Shown: positions 8,835 through 18,035, numbered from the stretch's first letter. The stretch: 64,000 nucleotides of DNA from Caballeronia sp. dw_19 (GCF_018449515.1 NZ_JAAVUQ010000031.1:1-64000); one strand, 5' to 3'. Numbers and translations: made by a program. Notes: generated by a model from the letters alone, not told the origin.

Positions 8835-9496
8835 GACTCAATCTTCGGCAGCGTCTTTTTCTGCGCGTCCATGAAGGCGAGCCGGTCCGCCGTGACTTTC
8901 TGTGCGGCCGGCCGCTCGCCCACCAACTTGTTGTGCGTCTTCCAGTCGATCCCCGCTTCCAGCAGGAAATCCGCTCCGTAGATGGCTTTCGTCGTCAGCC
9001 CGATCAGCGGCAAATTCACGAATGCGCTTACATCGGCGATACTGAAGGTCGTGCCGAGCGCGTACGGTTCGAACCTCGCAATTCGCTTGAATCCGGCAAT
9101 ACCATGCCTGAGCCGTTTTTCCGCGCGCACCTTGGTGTAATCGGTCACGGTGCCACCGAAAAATGCCTGCTTGTAGAGCTCTCGGGCAACCAGTTCCAGG
9201 TGTGTTTCGATGAACACGATCATCTCGCGCTCCTTGGCGGCCGTGAACGGGTCGGCGGAAAAAATGGGTTTCTCCGGATAAGCGCTCGCCAGATATTCAA
9301 CAATGACCTGCGACTCGCACAACGCCCCGGCCTCGGTCTCCACATAAGGAACCTTGCCGAGCGGCGAGCGCGCAAGCGTTGCTTCGTCCTGGCCGAAATT
9401 CGCACGCACCTCCTCGAACGGAATGCCGTGTTCGAGCAGCACGAACTTCACCTTGTTCACGTAATTGGATAGCGGAAAACCATACAGCTTGAGCAT
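8831..9496 (-). CDS. Glutathione S-transferase
   Basis: This 221-residue GST has an N-terminal thioredoxin-fold domain (about residues 1-78: MLKLYGFPLSNYVNKVKF, then GKVPYVETEAGALCESQVIVEYL, with the cis-Pro and the glutathione-binding ES pair) and an all-helical C-terminal domain. Family members conjugate or reduce with glutathione in the cytoplasm. The start at 9496 follows a clear ribosome binding site (GGAGACTC) and matches the usual N-terminus; a longer frame adds 21 unlikely residues. It is divergent from the 3-hydroxyacyl-CoA dehydrogenase gene with 115 bases between starts. The substrate is unknown. Confidence 0.88.
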   Translation of the reverse strand: MLKLYGFPLSNYVNKVKFVLLEHGIPFEEVRANFGQDEATLARSPLGKVPYVETEAGALCESQVIVEYLASAYPEKPIFSADPFTAAKEREMIVFIETHLELVARELYKQAFFGGTVTDYTKVRAEKRLRHGIAGFKRIARFEPYALGTTFSIADVSAFVNLPLIGLTTKAIYGADFLLEAGIDWKTHNKLVGERPAAQKVTADRLAFMDAQKKTLPKIES

Positions 9497-9611
9497 CTTG
9501 AGTCTCCTGGACATCTTTCGTTTTAAGCAATACGGGCAATCGGCGGCCTTCGGGGCCACCTTATAACAAGTACGACCGTGCTAATCTAGCAAATAAGGAG
9601 TGAGACACGCC

Positions 9612-11153
9612 ATGAGTTTTCGCGACACAGAGATTCGGACCGTGGGTATTGTCGGCAGCGGCGCGATGGGACGCGGCATCGCGCAGATCGCAGCGCTGGG
9701 CGGCCTGAACGTGCGTCTGTACGACACCAACCAGCAAGCCGTCACGGCTGCACGCGAGTATCTCGCCGATACCCTGAACAAACTCGCCGCAAAAGGCAAG
9801 CTGAACGAAGCCGATGCGCATGCCGCGTTGACGCGCATTCATGCGGCCGGTGCGATCGGCGAGCTGGCCGATTGCGATGTGGTGGTTGAAGCAATCGTCG
9901 AAAAGCTGGACGTCAAGCGGGAGTTGTTCCGCGAGTTGGAAGGCGTGGTCGGCGAAAATTGCATTCTGGCGTCGAATACATCGTCGTTGTCCATTACTGC
10001 CATTGCCGCGGGCTGTGCCAAACCGGAGCGCGTAGTCGGCTTGCACTTCTTCAACCCCGTTCCGCTAATGAAAGTGGTCGAGGTGATCGACGGCTTGCGT
10101 GGCGACCCCGCTGCCGGCGACGCGCTGATGGCGCTCGGCCGCCAGATGGGCCACACAGCCGTGCGCGCGAAGGACATGCCTGGTTTTATCGTGAATCACG
10201 CCGGGCGCGGCATGAATACCGAGGGGCTACGGATTGCGAGCGAAGGCGTCGCGAGTTTCGTCGATATCGACCGGATCATGCGCGAACAAGCCGGCTTCCG
10301 GCTCGGGCCGTTCGAGTTGCTGGACCTGACGGCGCTCGACGTGTCGCATCCGGTGATGGAGTCGATCTATCACCAGTTCTATGAGGAACCGCGCTTCACG
10401 CCGTCGCCTATTACCGGCACGCGGCTCGCCGGCGGGTTGATCGGACGCAAGGTGGGTGAAGGTTTTTATAAGTACGTGGACGGCAAGCAGCAAATTCCCG
10501 AGGAAACGCCCGCTCCTACCGCGCTGCCGCGTCGCGTGTGGGTGAGCCGGGCATCTGCCCATGCGCGCGAAGAAGTGTTCCGACTGATCGCGAAAATGGA
10601 AACGGCTGTCACTATCGATACCGGCGGCACTCCGGCGCCCGATTCGCTGATCATTGTCACGCCGCTCGGCCACGATGCCACCACTGCTTCTGTCGCGGAG
10701 AAACTGGACGCAACGCGCACGGTCGCTATCGACACCTTGTTCCCGCTCGCCGATGCCGCCCGCCGCACCATCATGACCACGCCTGCCACGACCGCCGAGT
10801 TTCGCGACGCCGCGCACGCGCTCTTCGCTTTCGATGGCGTGCCCGTCACGGTGATCCGCGATTCGACCGGGTTTGTCGCGCAGCGCGTGGTGGCGACCAT
10901 CGTCAACATTGGGTGCGATATCGCGCAGCAACGCATTGCATCGCCTGCGGATATCGATCTGGCCGTCACGCTTGGCTTAGGTTATCCGCGCGGTCCGCTT
11001 GCGCTTGGCGATGCGCTCGGCGCGAGCACGATTCTCACGATCCTGCGCAACATGCAGGCTGTGCTCGGCGACCCGCGTTATCGCCCGTCGCCGTGGCTCA
11101 CGCGACGTGCGCAGCTCGGCTTGTCGCTCACCTTCGATGAGGCCGCAGCATGA
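9612..11153 (+). CDS. 3-hydroxyacyl-CoA dehydrogenase (PaaH/PaaC-like)
   Basis: This 513-residue NAD-dependent enzyme oxidises (3S)-hydroxyacyl-CoA to 3-oxoacyl-CoA. Near the N-terminus is a Rossmann motif (GIVGSGAMGRGIAQ). The catalytic region contains SNTSSLSIT and GLHFFNPVPLMK, with the catalytic His. A first 3HCDH helical domain ends near residue 285, and a second C-terminal 3HCDH-like domain (about 400-500) includes LGYPRGPLALGD. This two-domain length matches the PaaC/PaaH group rather than FadB, which also carries a hydratase. The ATG at 9612 lies 11 bases after an AAGGAG site; a GTG at 9600 overlaps that site. It is the first gene of the operon, coupled to the next by an ATGA overlap. 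Confidence 0.9.
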   Translation: MSFRDTEIRTVGIVGSGAMGRGIAQIAALGGLNVRLYDTNQQAVTAAREYLADTLNKLAAKGKLNEADAHAALTRIHAAGAIGELADCDVVVEAIVEKLDVKRELFRELEGVVGENCILASNTSSLSITAIAAGCAKPERVVGLHFFNPVPLMKVVEVIDGLRGDPAAGDALMALGRQMGHTAVRAKDMPGFIVNHAGRGMNTEGLRIASEGVASFVDIDRIMREQAGFRLGPFELLDLTALDVSHPVMESIYHQFYEEPRFTPSPITGTRLAGGLIGRKVGEGFYKYVDGKQQIPEETPAPTALPRRVWVSRASAHAREEVFRLIAKMETAVTIDTGGTPAPDSLIIVTPLGHDATTASVAEKLDATRTVAIDTLFPLADAARRTIMTTPATTAEFRDAAHALFAFDGVPVTVIRDSTGFVAQRVVATIVNIGCDIAQQRIASPADIDLAVTLGLGYPRGPLALGDALGASTILTILRNMQAVLGDPRYRPSPWLTRRAQLGLSLTFDEAAA

Positions 11154-11938
11154 GCGCCGAACTGCTCTCCGTCCGCCCCGCCGAAAGCGACACCACGCTC
11201 GTTCTCAAGCTGTCCAATCCGGGCGCACGCAATGCGCTGCACCCGGACATGTACACGGCCGGCATCGAAGCGATGAACACGGCTGAACGGGATACATCCG
11301 TGCGCGCAATCGTGCTGACCGGCGCCGATAACTTCTTTTGCGCCGGCGGCAACCTGAACCGCTTGCTTGAAAACCGCGCGAAGGATCCCTCGGTGCAAGC
11401 CGCGAGTATCGACATGCTCGGCGAGTGGATCGTGGCATTGCGGTCATCGACGAAACCGGTAATCGCGGCTGTAGAAGGCGCGGCAGCGGGGGCGGGTTTC
11501 TCGCTGGCGCTCGCGTGCGATCTGCTGGTCGCGGCTGACGACGCCAAGTTCGTGATGTCATATTCCCGCGTGGGCCTCACGCCTGACGGCGGCGGCTCGT
11601 GGTTCCTCACGCGCGCTTTGCCGCGTGCGCTCGCCACCGAAATCCTGCTTGAAGCAAAACCGATTGGCGCGACGCGGCTGCATGACGTGGGTGTCGTGAA
11701 CCGCGTGACGAAACCGGGCGCAGCGCTCGATACCGCCGTCGCGTGGGCGGATGAACTGGGCCGCATGGCGCCGAAAGCACTCGCGCGGATCAAGACGCTG
11801 ATCGCAGCGGCCGAAACGCAGTCGTTGGCGGAGCATCTGGATGACGAACGCGATGGTTTCGTCGATGCCCTGCATAACGGCAACGCGCTCGAAGGCATCA
11901 ACGCATTCCTCGAAAAACGGCCACCGCACTACAAATGA
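11150..11938 (+). CDS. Enoyl-CoA hydratase/isomerase family protein
   Basis: This 262-residue crotonase-fold protein has oxyanion-hole segments visible as FFCAGGNLNRL (residues about 62-72) and EGAAAGAGFSLALACDL (about 108-124). At the usual catalytic site the sequence reads VGLTPDGGGSWFLTR, the form seen in PaaG-type and other isomerases, where an Asp/Gly pattern replaces one of the two hydratase glutamates. It may therefore isomerise double bonds rather than, or as well as, hydrate 2-enoyl-CoA. It overlaps both neighbours by ATGA, so translation of the three genes is coupled. It acts in the cytoplasm on CoA thioesters made by the neighbouring dehydrogenases. Confidence 0.88.
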   Translation: MSAELLSVRPAESDTTLVLKLSNPGARNALHPDMYTAGIEAMNTAERDTSVRAIVLTGADNFFCAGGNLNRLLENRAKDPSVQAASIDMLGEWIVALRSSTKPVIAAVEGAAAGAGFSLALACDLLVAADDAKFVMSYSRVGLTPDGGGSWFLTRALPRALATEILLEAKPIGATRLHDVGVVNRVTKPGAALDTAVAWADELGRMAPKALARIKTLIAAAETQSLAEHLDDERDGFVDALHNGNALEGINAFLEKRPPHYK

Positions 11939-12663
11939 CGACCGCGTACGAATTGCCCAAACGCCGCCGCATCTTCCTGATGCGCCACGGCGACGTGACT
12001 TACTTCGATGCCAGCGGCCGCGCCATCGACCCGGAAGGCGTACCGCTGAACGAACGTGGCCGCGAGGAAGCGAGCGCGGCTGGACGCGAGTTCAAGGCGC
12101 AGCAGATTCGCTTCGATAAAGTCATCGCCAGCGGCTTGCCACGCACGATCGAGACGGCGCAGCGCGTGCTGGCCGAAACCGGTCAGCAGATCGACATCGA
12201 CATCTGGCCGGAGTGGCAGGAAATTCGCGGCGGCCGGCTGGGAGACCTTCCTCCCAAAGATTTTGAGCGCGCTTTTCTCAGCGTTTTCGATGGCATCGTG
12301 CCGGAAGCCACGTCGTTTTTGGGCGGCGAGACTATCGGCGAGTTGCTGGATCGGGTGCTGCCGCCGCTGCAAAACCTGTGCGACGATGCATCGTGGGACA
12401 CGGTATTGCTCGTGCTGCACGGCGGCGTCAATCGTGCGCTGTTGTCGCACGCAATCACCAGTGGAGGCCGCACGTTTTTCGGCCATCTCTCGCAGACCAC
12501 GGGCTGCATCAATGCACTCGATGTCGGCGATAAACCCGGCGACTGGGTGATCCGCGCGCTGAACCATTCACCGCCCTCGCCGCTTCACGTCGGGGTGCGG
12601 AACACGACCATGGAACTGCTGTACGCGCAGTTTGTTCGTTTTAAATCGCTGATGAAGTCATAG
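11935..12663 (+). CDS. Histidine phosphatase family protein
   Basis: This 242-residue phosphoglycerate-mutase-like (histidine phosphatase) protein carries the phospho-accepting His in FLMRHGDVTYF near residue 19, a conserved Arg in SGLPRTIETAQRV, and the second catalytic His in VLHGGVNRALL. It is joined to the hydratase gene by an ATGA overlap and lies 90 bases before the APH-type kinase. A phosphatase next to a kinase in an acyl-CoA operon is notable: it may remove phosphate from a phosphorylated hydroxyacyl-CoA or a by-product, but this is inference from context. Substrates in this superfamily range from sugars to lipids and proteins. Confidence 0.87.
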   Translation: MTTAYELPKRRRIFLMRHGDVTYFDASGRAIDPEGVPLNERGREEASAAGREFKAQQIRFDKVIASGLPRTIETAQRVLAETGQQIDIDIWPEWQEIRGGRLGDLPPKDFERAFLSVFDGIVPEATSFLGGETIGELLDRVLPPLQNLCDDASWDTVLLVLHGGVNRALLSHAITSGGRTFFGHLSQTTGCINALDVGDKPGDWVIRALNHSPPSPLHVGVRNTTMELLYAQFVRFKSLMKS

Positions 12664-12753
12664 CGGGCACGCGGCCTGCACGCGAAAAACAGCGCTGTGA
12701 ACGGCACGACGCCGCGTGATGCCTCAACAAACGCGAGACCGGAGGAGACAACG

Positions 12754-13863
12754 ATGGCTGCAAACGATACCCCCGCGCCGCAGGATTTTTCCGCGTTCGA
12801 GGGAACACGCCCGGTCAACGAGCGGCAACAATTCGATGTTCCGGCATTATCCGCGTGGCTGGAAACGCATGTTGAAGGCTTTGCCGGACCACTCACCGTC
12901 GAGCAGTTTGCCGGCGGCCAATCGAATCCCACGTTCAAGCTCATCACGCCCGCGCGCAGTTATGTGATGCGATCGAAGCCCGGGCCGGCGGCGAAGTTAT
13001 TGCCATCGGCGCATGCAATCGAGCGTGAATATCGCGTGATGGACGCCCTCGCCGGCACCGACGTTCCCGTCGCCAAAATGTTCGCGCTATGCGAGGACGA
13101 AAGCGTGATCGGGCGAGCGTTCTATGTGATGGAGTTCATCGAAGGCCGGGTGTTGTGGGATCAGGCGCTGCCGGGCATGACGCCGTCCGAACGCGGCGCG
13201 ATCTACAACGAGATGAATCGCGTAATCGCGGCGCTCCATTCGGTGGATATCACGCAAGTCGGGCTTGAGACTTACGGCAAGCCCGGCAATTATTTCGAGC
13301 GTCAGATCGGTCGCTGGAGCAAGCAATACGTTGCGTCGGAGACTGAGCCTATCGACGCAATGACCAAGTTGATCGAATGGCTGCCCAAACATATTCCACG
13401 CAGCGCAGAAGGCGCGCCGGCGGAACGCGTGTCGATCGTTCATGGCGACTTCCGGCTCGACAACCTGATCTTCCATCCGACGGAACCGCGCGTGCTTGCC
13501 GTGCTCGACTGGGAACTGTCCACGCTCGGCGATCCGCTCGCCGATTTCGCTTACCACTGCATGGCGTGGCACGTCGATCCGACGCAATTTCGCGGCATCG
13601 GTGGCCTTGATTGGGCAGCGCTTGGCATTCCCGATGAGGACGAATACGTCGCGACATACCTTGCACGCACGGGCTTGACGATTCAGGGCGACTGGAATTT
13701 CTACCTCGCGTACAACATGTTCCGCATTGCCGCGATCCTGCAGGGAATCATGAAGCGGGTAAGCGAAGGCACGGCGGCAAGCGCACAGGCTGTTGATGCC
13801 GGAAAGCGCGCGAAACCCATGGCCGAACTCGCGTGGTCGTATGCGCAGAAGGTCGGTGAATAG
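12754..13863 (+). CDS. APH-type phosphotransferase (ACAD10/11 kinase-like)
   Basis: This 369-residue protein of the aminoglycoside phosphotransferase/choline kinase fold has a Brenner-type catalytic loop in IVHGDFRLDNLIFH and a Mg-binding Asp in AVLDWELSTLGDPLAD. The phrase FAGGQSNPTFKL near residue 53 is typical of the kinase domain of ACAD10/ACAD11 rather than of antibiotic kinases. In that family the kinase phosphorylates the 4-hydroxyl of 4-hydroxyacyl-CoA so that the partner dehydrogenase-fold domain can eliminate phosphate. Here the partner is the next gene, 19 bases away. A strong GGAGGAG site fixes the ATG at 12754. It is unlikely to confer antibiotic resistance. Confidence 0.85.
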   Translation: MAANDTPAPQDFSAFEGTRPVNERQQFDVPALSAWLETHVEGFAGPLTVEQFAGGQSNPTFKLITPARSYVMRSKPGPAAKLLPSAHAIEREYRVMDALAGTDVPVAKMFALCEDESVIGRAFYVMEFIEGRVLWDQALPGMTPSERGAIYNEMNRVIAALHSVDITQVGLETYGKPGNYFERQIGRWSKQYVASETEPIDAMTKLIEWLPKHIPRSAEGAPAERVSIVHGDFRLDNLIFHPTEPRVLAVLDWELSTLGDPLADFAYHCMAWHVDPTQFRGIGGLDWAALGIPDEDEYVATYLARTGLTIQGDWNFYLAYNMFRIAAILQGIMKRVSEGTAASAQAVDAGKRAKPMAELAWSYAQKVGE

Positions 13864-13882
13864 AGATTAATGAGGATAGCAT

Positions 13883-15097
13883 ATGAATTTCGATTACACG
13901 CCGAAAGTGCAGGAACTGCGCCAGAAGCTAAGCCATTTCTTCGATGAACACATCTACCCGAACGAACGCGCATTCAACAGTGAAGTCGCCGCCAATCGTG
14001 CCAACGGCAACGCGTGGGTTCCGACTGATCTGATCGAAAAGCTGAAGGAACAAGCCCGCGATGCCGGCCTCTGGAACCTGTTCCTGCCCGCGTCCGAACG
14101 TGGCGCCGGATTGAGCAATCTGGAATACGCGCCGCTCTGCGAGATCATGGGCCGCGTGCCATGGGCGCCGGAAGTCTTCAATTGCGGCGCGCCGGACACG
14201 GGCAACATGGAGACCATCGAACGATATGGCAGCGAGCAACAAAAGCTGCAATGGCTCGAACCGTTGCTGCAGGGCGAGATCCGTTCCGCGTTCCTGATGA
14301 CTGAGCCGGACGTGGCTTCGTCGGATGCGACGAATATTCAGTGCAGCATCCTGCGCGACGGCGACAGCTACGTGATCAACGGCCACAAGTGGTGGTCGTC
14401 GGGTGCGGGCGATCCGCGCTGCAAGGTGTATATCGTGATGGGCAAGACCGATCCCGACGCGCCGAAACATCAGCAACAATCGATGATCCTCGTTCCCGCC
14501 GATGCGACCGGCATCACCGTGCATCGGCCGCTCTCGGTGTTCGGCTACGACGACGCGCCGCACGGCCACATGGATATCACGCTCGAGGATGTACGCGTGC
14601 CGGTATCGAATATGTTACTTGGAGAAGGATGCGGCTTTGAAATCGCGCAGGGACGCCTGGGACCGGGCCGCATTCATCACTGCATGCGCCTGATCGGGCT
14701 GGCTGAACGCGCGCTCGAATTGATGTCGAAACGCACGCTGCAACGGGTGGCTTTCGGCAAACCGATCGCCGCGCACGGTGTGACGCAGGAGCGTATTGCC
14801 GAGGCGCGCATCATGATCGAACAGGCGCGTCTGCTCACCCTGAAAGCGGCTTACATGATGGACACGGTAGGCAATAAGGGCGCACGCGGCGAGATCGCGA
14901 TGATCAAAGTGGTAGCGCCGAATATCGCGTGCCAGATCATCGATTGGGCCATTCAGGCGCACGGCGCGGCCGGTGTGTCCGATGACTTTCCGCTGGCCTA
15001 TGCCTATGCGCATGCACGGACATTGCGGCTTGCCGATGGGCCCGATGAAGTGCATCGGAACGCGATCGCCAAACTGGAGCTTTCACGGTACGCGTGA
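13883..15097 (+). CDS. Acyl-CoA dehydrogenase, ACAD11-like
   Basis: This 404-residue flavoprotein has the three-domain acyl-CoA dehydrogenase fold. FAD-binding segments are visible ([15 protein letters not shown] and [14 protein letters not shown]), with [18 protein letters not shown] and [22 protein letters not shown] in the C-terminal helical domain. The last motif is characteristic of the ACAD10/ACAD11 branch. With the preceding kinase it forms what is a single fused protein in animals. The expected role is conversion of (phosphorylated) 4-hydroxyacyl-CoA to an enoyl-CoA that the hydratase and 3-hydroxyacyl-CoA dehydrogenase in this operon could use. The start is supported by a TGAGGAT site. 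Confidence 0.88.
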   Translation: MNFDYTPKVQELRQKLSHFFDEHIYPNERAFNSEVAANRANGNAWVPTDLIEKLKEQARDAGLWNLFLPASERGAGLSNLEYAPLCEIMGRVPWAPEVFNCGAPDTGNMETIERYGSEQQKLQWLEPLLQGEIRSAFLMTEPDVASSDATNIQCSILRDGDSYVINGHKWWSSGAGDPRCKVYIVMGKTDPDAPKHQQQSMILVPADATGITVHRPLSVFGYDDAPHGHMDITLEDVRVPVSNMLLGEGCGFEIAQGRLGPGRIHHCMRLIGLAERALELMSKRTLQRVAFGKPIAAHGVTQERIAEARIMIEQARLLTLKAAYMMDTVGNKGARGEIAMIKVVAPNIACQIIDWAIQAHGAAGVSDDFPLAYAYAHARTLRLADGPDEVHRNAIAKLELSRYA

Positions 15098-15213
15098 AGC
15101 AATGTTCAGCGTCTTTCTGCGAACTATGGTCTAATTTTTGACAGCGTTTTTGGGCGACGATTCCTGATTGGGCGGAGTCGCCGCTTTCCCCGTGTTGAGC
15201 ACCAGGAACGAAA

Positions 15214-15906
15214 ATGATCGACGTCTATAGTTGGGCCACGCCGAACGGCCACAAGATTCATATCATGCTCGAAGAACTCGGACTCGAGTACAAAGCCATT
15301 CCCATCGATATCGGCGCGGGCGATCAATTCACGCCCGAGTTCCTGGCGATCAGCCCGAACAACAAGATCCCCGCGATTGTCGATAGCGATGGCCCCGAAG
15401 GCAAGCCGCTCGCGCTTTTTGAATCCGGTGCGATCCTGTTTTATCTCGCTGAGAAAACGGGGAAGTTCTTGCCTCTCGATCCAGTGGGCCGATACACGAC
15501 CATGCAGTGGTTGATGTTCCAGATGGGCGGCATTGGACCCATGCTTGGCCAGGCGCATCATTTCCGGATCTACGCGCCGGAGAAGATCGAGTACGCGGTC
15601 AATCGATATTCGAACGAAGCCAAGCGCTTATATGGCGTGATGGACAAGCAATTGGGCGTGACGCGGTATCTCGCCGGAAATGACTATTCGATCGCTGATA
15701 TCGCAACGTTTCCGTGGACACGATCCTGGAAAAACCAGGGTATCGAGCTGGACGAATTTCCGAACGTGAAGCGTTGGTTTGACGAGATTGCTGCGCGGCC
15801 GGCGGTTATTCGCGGCGTCGAGGTGCTTGCTTCTGCTCGCAAGGATTTGACCGGCGATAAACAACGCGAAGTGCTGTTTGGGGCGCAGCAATACGCGAGG
15901 CGTTAA
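15214..15906 (+). CDS. GST-like protein, YfcG/YghU type
   Basis: This 230-residue GST-fold protein opens MIDVYSWATPNGHKIHIMLEE, the N-terminal pattern of YfcG/YghU disulfide-bond reductases (Nu-class GSTs), with NNKIPAIVD and ESGAILFYLAE completing the glutathione site. E. coli YfcG reduces disulfides using glutathione bound without an active-site cysteine. It follows the acyl-CoA dehydrogenase gene by 116 bases and may have its own promoter. The AGGA site 7 bases before the ATG supports the start. Its link to acyl-CoA metabolism is positional only. Confidence 0.88.
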   Translation: MIDVYSWATPNGHKIHIMLEELGLEYKAIPIDIGAGDQFTPEFLAISPNNKIPAIVDSDGPEGKPLALFESGAILFYLAEKTGKFLPLDPVGRYTTMQWLMFQMGGIGPMLGQAHHFRIYAPEKIEYAVNRYSNEAKRLYGVMDKQLGVTRYLAGNDYSIADIATFPWTRSWKNQGIELDEFPNVKRWFDEIAARPAVIRGVEVLASARKDLTGDKQREVLFGAQQYARR

Positions 15907-15964
15907 GCGTAACGCAGCGCAGATTCCTCGCTAGGGGAACCTGCGCGATGACGAGCCCTGCCTT

Positions 15965-16417
15965 TCAGAAGTAATGCCGGGTGATGAACTCAGCGACGCA
16001 TACTGGTTTCTCACCGCCTTCTTTCTGCACGGTCACGCGCCAGATCACCTGCACCCCACCCTCTTCCACGTCAGTCACCGTTTCCGCTACGAACCTCGCC
16101 CGGAGCTTCGTCCCGACCCGCACCGGCGACATGAACCGCACCTTGTTCATGCCGTAGTTCACGCCCATTTTCTGCTGCAGCGGCACGCACTGATCCAGCC
16201 ACATCGGGACCAATGCCAAGGTTAAAAATCCATGCGCAATCGGCCCGCCAAACGGCGATTCTTTTTTCGCTCTCTCTACGTCGACGTGGATCCACTGATG
16301 ATCGTCGGTGGCATCGGCGAATCGGTTCACGCGTGACTGGTCAATTTCCAGCCACTCGCTCACATACTCTTCGCCACCCTCCGCGGCTTTAACCTCGGCT
16401 GCGCTCGACAACTTCAT
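15965..16417 (-). CDS. MaoC-like (R)-enoyl-CoA hydratase, second of a pair
   Basis: This 150-residue single-hotdog MaoC dehydratase shows the hydratase-2 catalytic dyad as Asp and His in ATDDHQWIHVD (residues about 36-46), followed by SPFGGPIAHGFLTL. Such enzymes hydrate 2-enoyl-CoA as homodimers or as heteromers of two single-hotdog chains. Its start overlaps the stop of the other MaoC gene by ATGA, so the two are made together, and it is the last gene of a four-gene leftward operon with two acyl-CoA dehydrogenases. Confidence 0.88.
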   Translation of the reverse strand: MKLSSAAEVKAAEGGEEYVSEWLEIDQSRVNRFADATDDHQWIHVDVERAKKESPFGGPIAHGFLTLALVPMWLDQCVPLQQKMGVNYGMNKVRFMSPVRVGTKLRARFVAETVTDVEEGGVQVIWRVTVQKEGGEKPVCVAEFITRHYF

Positions 16418-16872
16418 TGCGAGTTTCCCGGATGACGAAGCCCGAAGATGGCCGCTGAATCCACGGTCAATACCAACTCGTCATGCTGGTTATAAGCCTC
16501 CCAACGCGTGCCGACAATTCCACGATCCGGCTTGCTGGCCGATACGCGCTTGCTCAACACTCGCACGGTCAACCTCACGGTGTCATTCACGCGAACCGGC
16601 TTGAGCCAGCGGATGTTATCGAGTCCGGGCGAACCCATCGATGTGGAATCGGCGAGCATGTCACGCACCAGAATGCCCATCATTGCCGAACATGTATTCC
16701 AGCCGCTCGCGACTAATCCGCCAAACGGCGATGCCTCGCCACCCGCCTCGCTCAAATGAAAAGGCTGCGGATCATAGCGCCCGGCAAATTCGATAATCTC
16801 TTCTTTCAGAAACGTATGGCCGCTCAATTGAGCCACCGCTCCAACCTCGAAATCCTCATAGCTGAACGTCAT
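16414..16872 (-). CDS. MaoC-like enoyl-CoA hydratase, first of a pair
   Basis: This 152-residue single-hotdog MaoC protein keeps the candidate catalytic pair in AGRYDPQPFHLSE (Asp and His), followed by SPFGGLVASGWNTCSAMM. It resembles its downstream neighbour only in fold, so the two are not a recent duplication. Both keep the dyad, unlike hetero-hydratases in which one subunit is inert. A GGAGAGCGGGC ribosome site precedes the ATG. It is 31 bases downstream of the small acyl-CoA dehydrogenase gene, in the same operon. Confidence 0.88.
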   Translation of the reverse strand: MTFSYEDFEVGAVAQLSGHTFLKEEIIEFAGRYDPQPFHLSEAGGEASPFGGLVASGWNTCSAMMGILVRDMLADSTSMGSPGLDNIRWLKPVRVNDTVRLTVRVLSKRVSASKPDRGIVGTRWEAYNQHDELVLTVDSAAIFGLRHPGNSQ

Positions 16873-16903
16873 GCCCGCTCTCCTTTTTCAATGCATCGAT
16901 TAT

Positions 16904-18025
16904 TTAAACGTCAGTGTCGGCGAATCCAGGCAACGACGCAAACCGTGCCAGATGATGATCGACATCGCCTAACGTTGTCTCGATGATCGACAAGCGCTTG
17001 AACCAATGCGCTGCCGCGACTTCGTTCGTCACGCCCATCCCACCATGCAGCTGCACCGCCTGCTGACCGACAAAGCGCGCTGCCTGACCGACGCGTGCCT
17101 TGGCTGCAGAAATTGCGCGGCGGCGTTCATCGGCGTCCTCGCTCGTGTATCGCGCGGCGGCAAGATAGGTGATCGAACGCGCCTGCTCGGCGTGAATCAG
17201 CATCTCGACCATGCGATGCTGCAACGCCTGGAAACGCGCGATGGGCGTGCCAAATTGCTTACGCTCCTTCGTGTACTCGACCGTCGCGTGATTCAGTGCA
17301 TCGAGTACGCCGACGGCTTCGGCGCACAGCAGGAACGTAGCGTAATCGGCGATGCGCTCAAGCGTGGCTGCGCCCGTGCTGGCCTTGCCGAGACGATCGG
17401 CAGGCGTGCCCGTGAACGTGAGCGTTGCGGCGCGCTGCCCGTCGATCGTCCGATACTCGGTGACTTCCACATTCGCCGCGTCACGCGCAACTGCAAACAA
17501 CGCGATTTCGCCAGCGAGCCTTGCCGGCACGATCCAGTAGTCCGCCTGTGCGCCGTGAAGGACCAACGACTTCTGGCCACTCAGCACGAAACCATCGCCT
17601 TTCTCTTGCGCGGTGGTATCGACCGAGAATAGGTCGTAGCGGGCATGCGGTTCGTGAAACGCCACCGCGAGCTTGATCTCGCCGCTGGCAGCGCGTTCCA
17701 GCAATGCGTTCGCGTGGTCATCGCCCACCAGTCGCAGTGCTTCGATGCCCACCGCCGTCGCCCAATACGGCTCCACGACAAGCGCACGTCCAAGTTCCTG
17801 CATCACGACCAGCATGTCGGCCGGGCCGCCATCGAAACCGCCTTGCGCTTCAGGCGCCGGCAAGGCCGTCAAGCCTAGTTCGGTAAATGCCGCCCAATGT
17901 TTTGCATCGACACCCTCCTTGGACGCCACGATCTTCTGCCGTGCATCGAACGTGTACTCGTTGTCGAGATACCGGCGCAATGCGTCCCTGAACTGTTGCT
18001 GCTCATCGGTGAAATTGAAGTCCAT
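16904..18025 (-). CDS. Acyl-CoA dehydrogenase, small-subunit type (PimD-like)
   Basis: This 373-residue acyl-CoA dehydrogenase-fold protein resembles the small subunit of pimeloyl-CoA dehydrogenase and the second chain of heterotetrameric alpha2-beta2 dehydrogenases. The middle domain is divergent, lacking the usual TEP..GSD flavin loop, while the helical C-terminal domain keeps QLHGGMGVTNE. The adjacent large subunit, 10 bases upstream, has the intact flavin loop, so the two probably form one enzyme with shared FAD sites. A GAGGAGCTGCAC ribosome site precedes the ATG. The substrate is probably a CoA thioester of a dicarboxylic, branched or ring-bearing acid; the sequence does not settle which. 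Confidence 0.85.
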   Translation of the reverse strand: MDFNFTDEQQQFRDALRRYLDNEYTFDARQKIVASKEGVDAKHWAAFTELGLTALPAPEAQGGFDGGPADMLVVMQELGRALVVEPYWATAVGIEALRLVGDDHANALLERAASGEIKLAVAFHEPHARYDLFSVDTTAQEKGDGFVLSGQKSLVLHGAQADYWIVPARLAGEIALFAVARDAANVEVTEYRTIDGQRAATLTFTGTPADRLGKASTGAATLERIADYATFLLCAEAVGVLDALNHATVEYTKERKQFGTPIARFQALQHRMVEMLIHAEQARSITYLAAARYTSEDADERRRAISAAKARVGQAARFVGQQAVQLHGGMGVTNEVAAAHWFKRLSIIETTLGDVDHHLARFASLPGFADTDV

Positions 18026-18035
18026 GTGCAGCTCC

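Noticed and set aside
12754-13863. Aminoglycoside resistance gene
   Set aside because: The fold is shared, but the sequence and the acyl-CoA dehydrogenase neighbour point to the ACAD10/11-type kinase.
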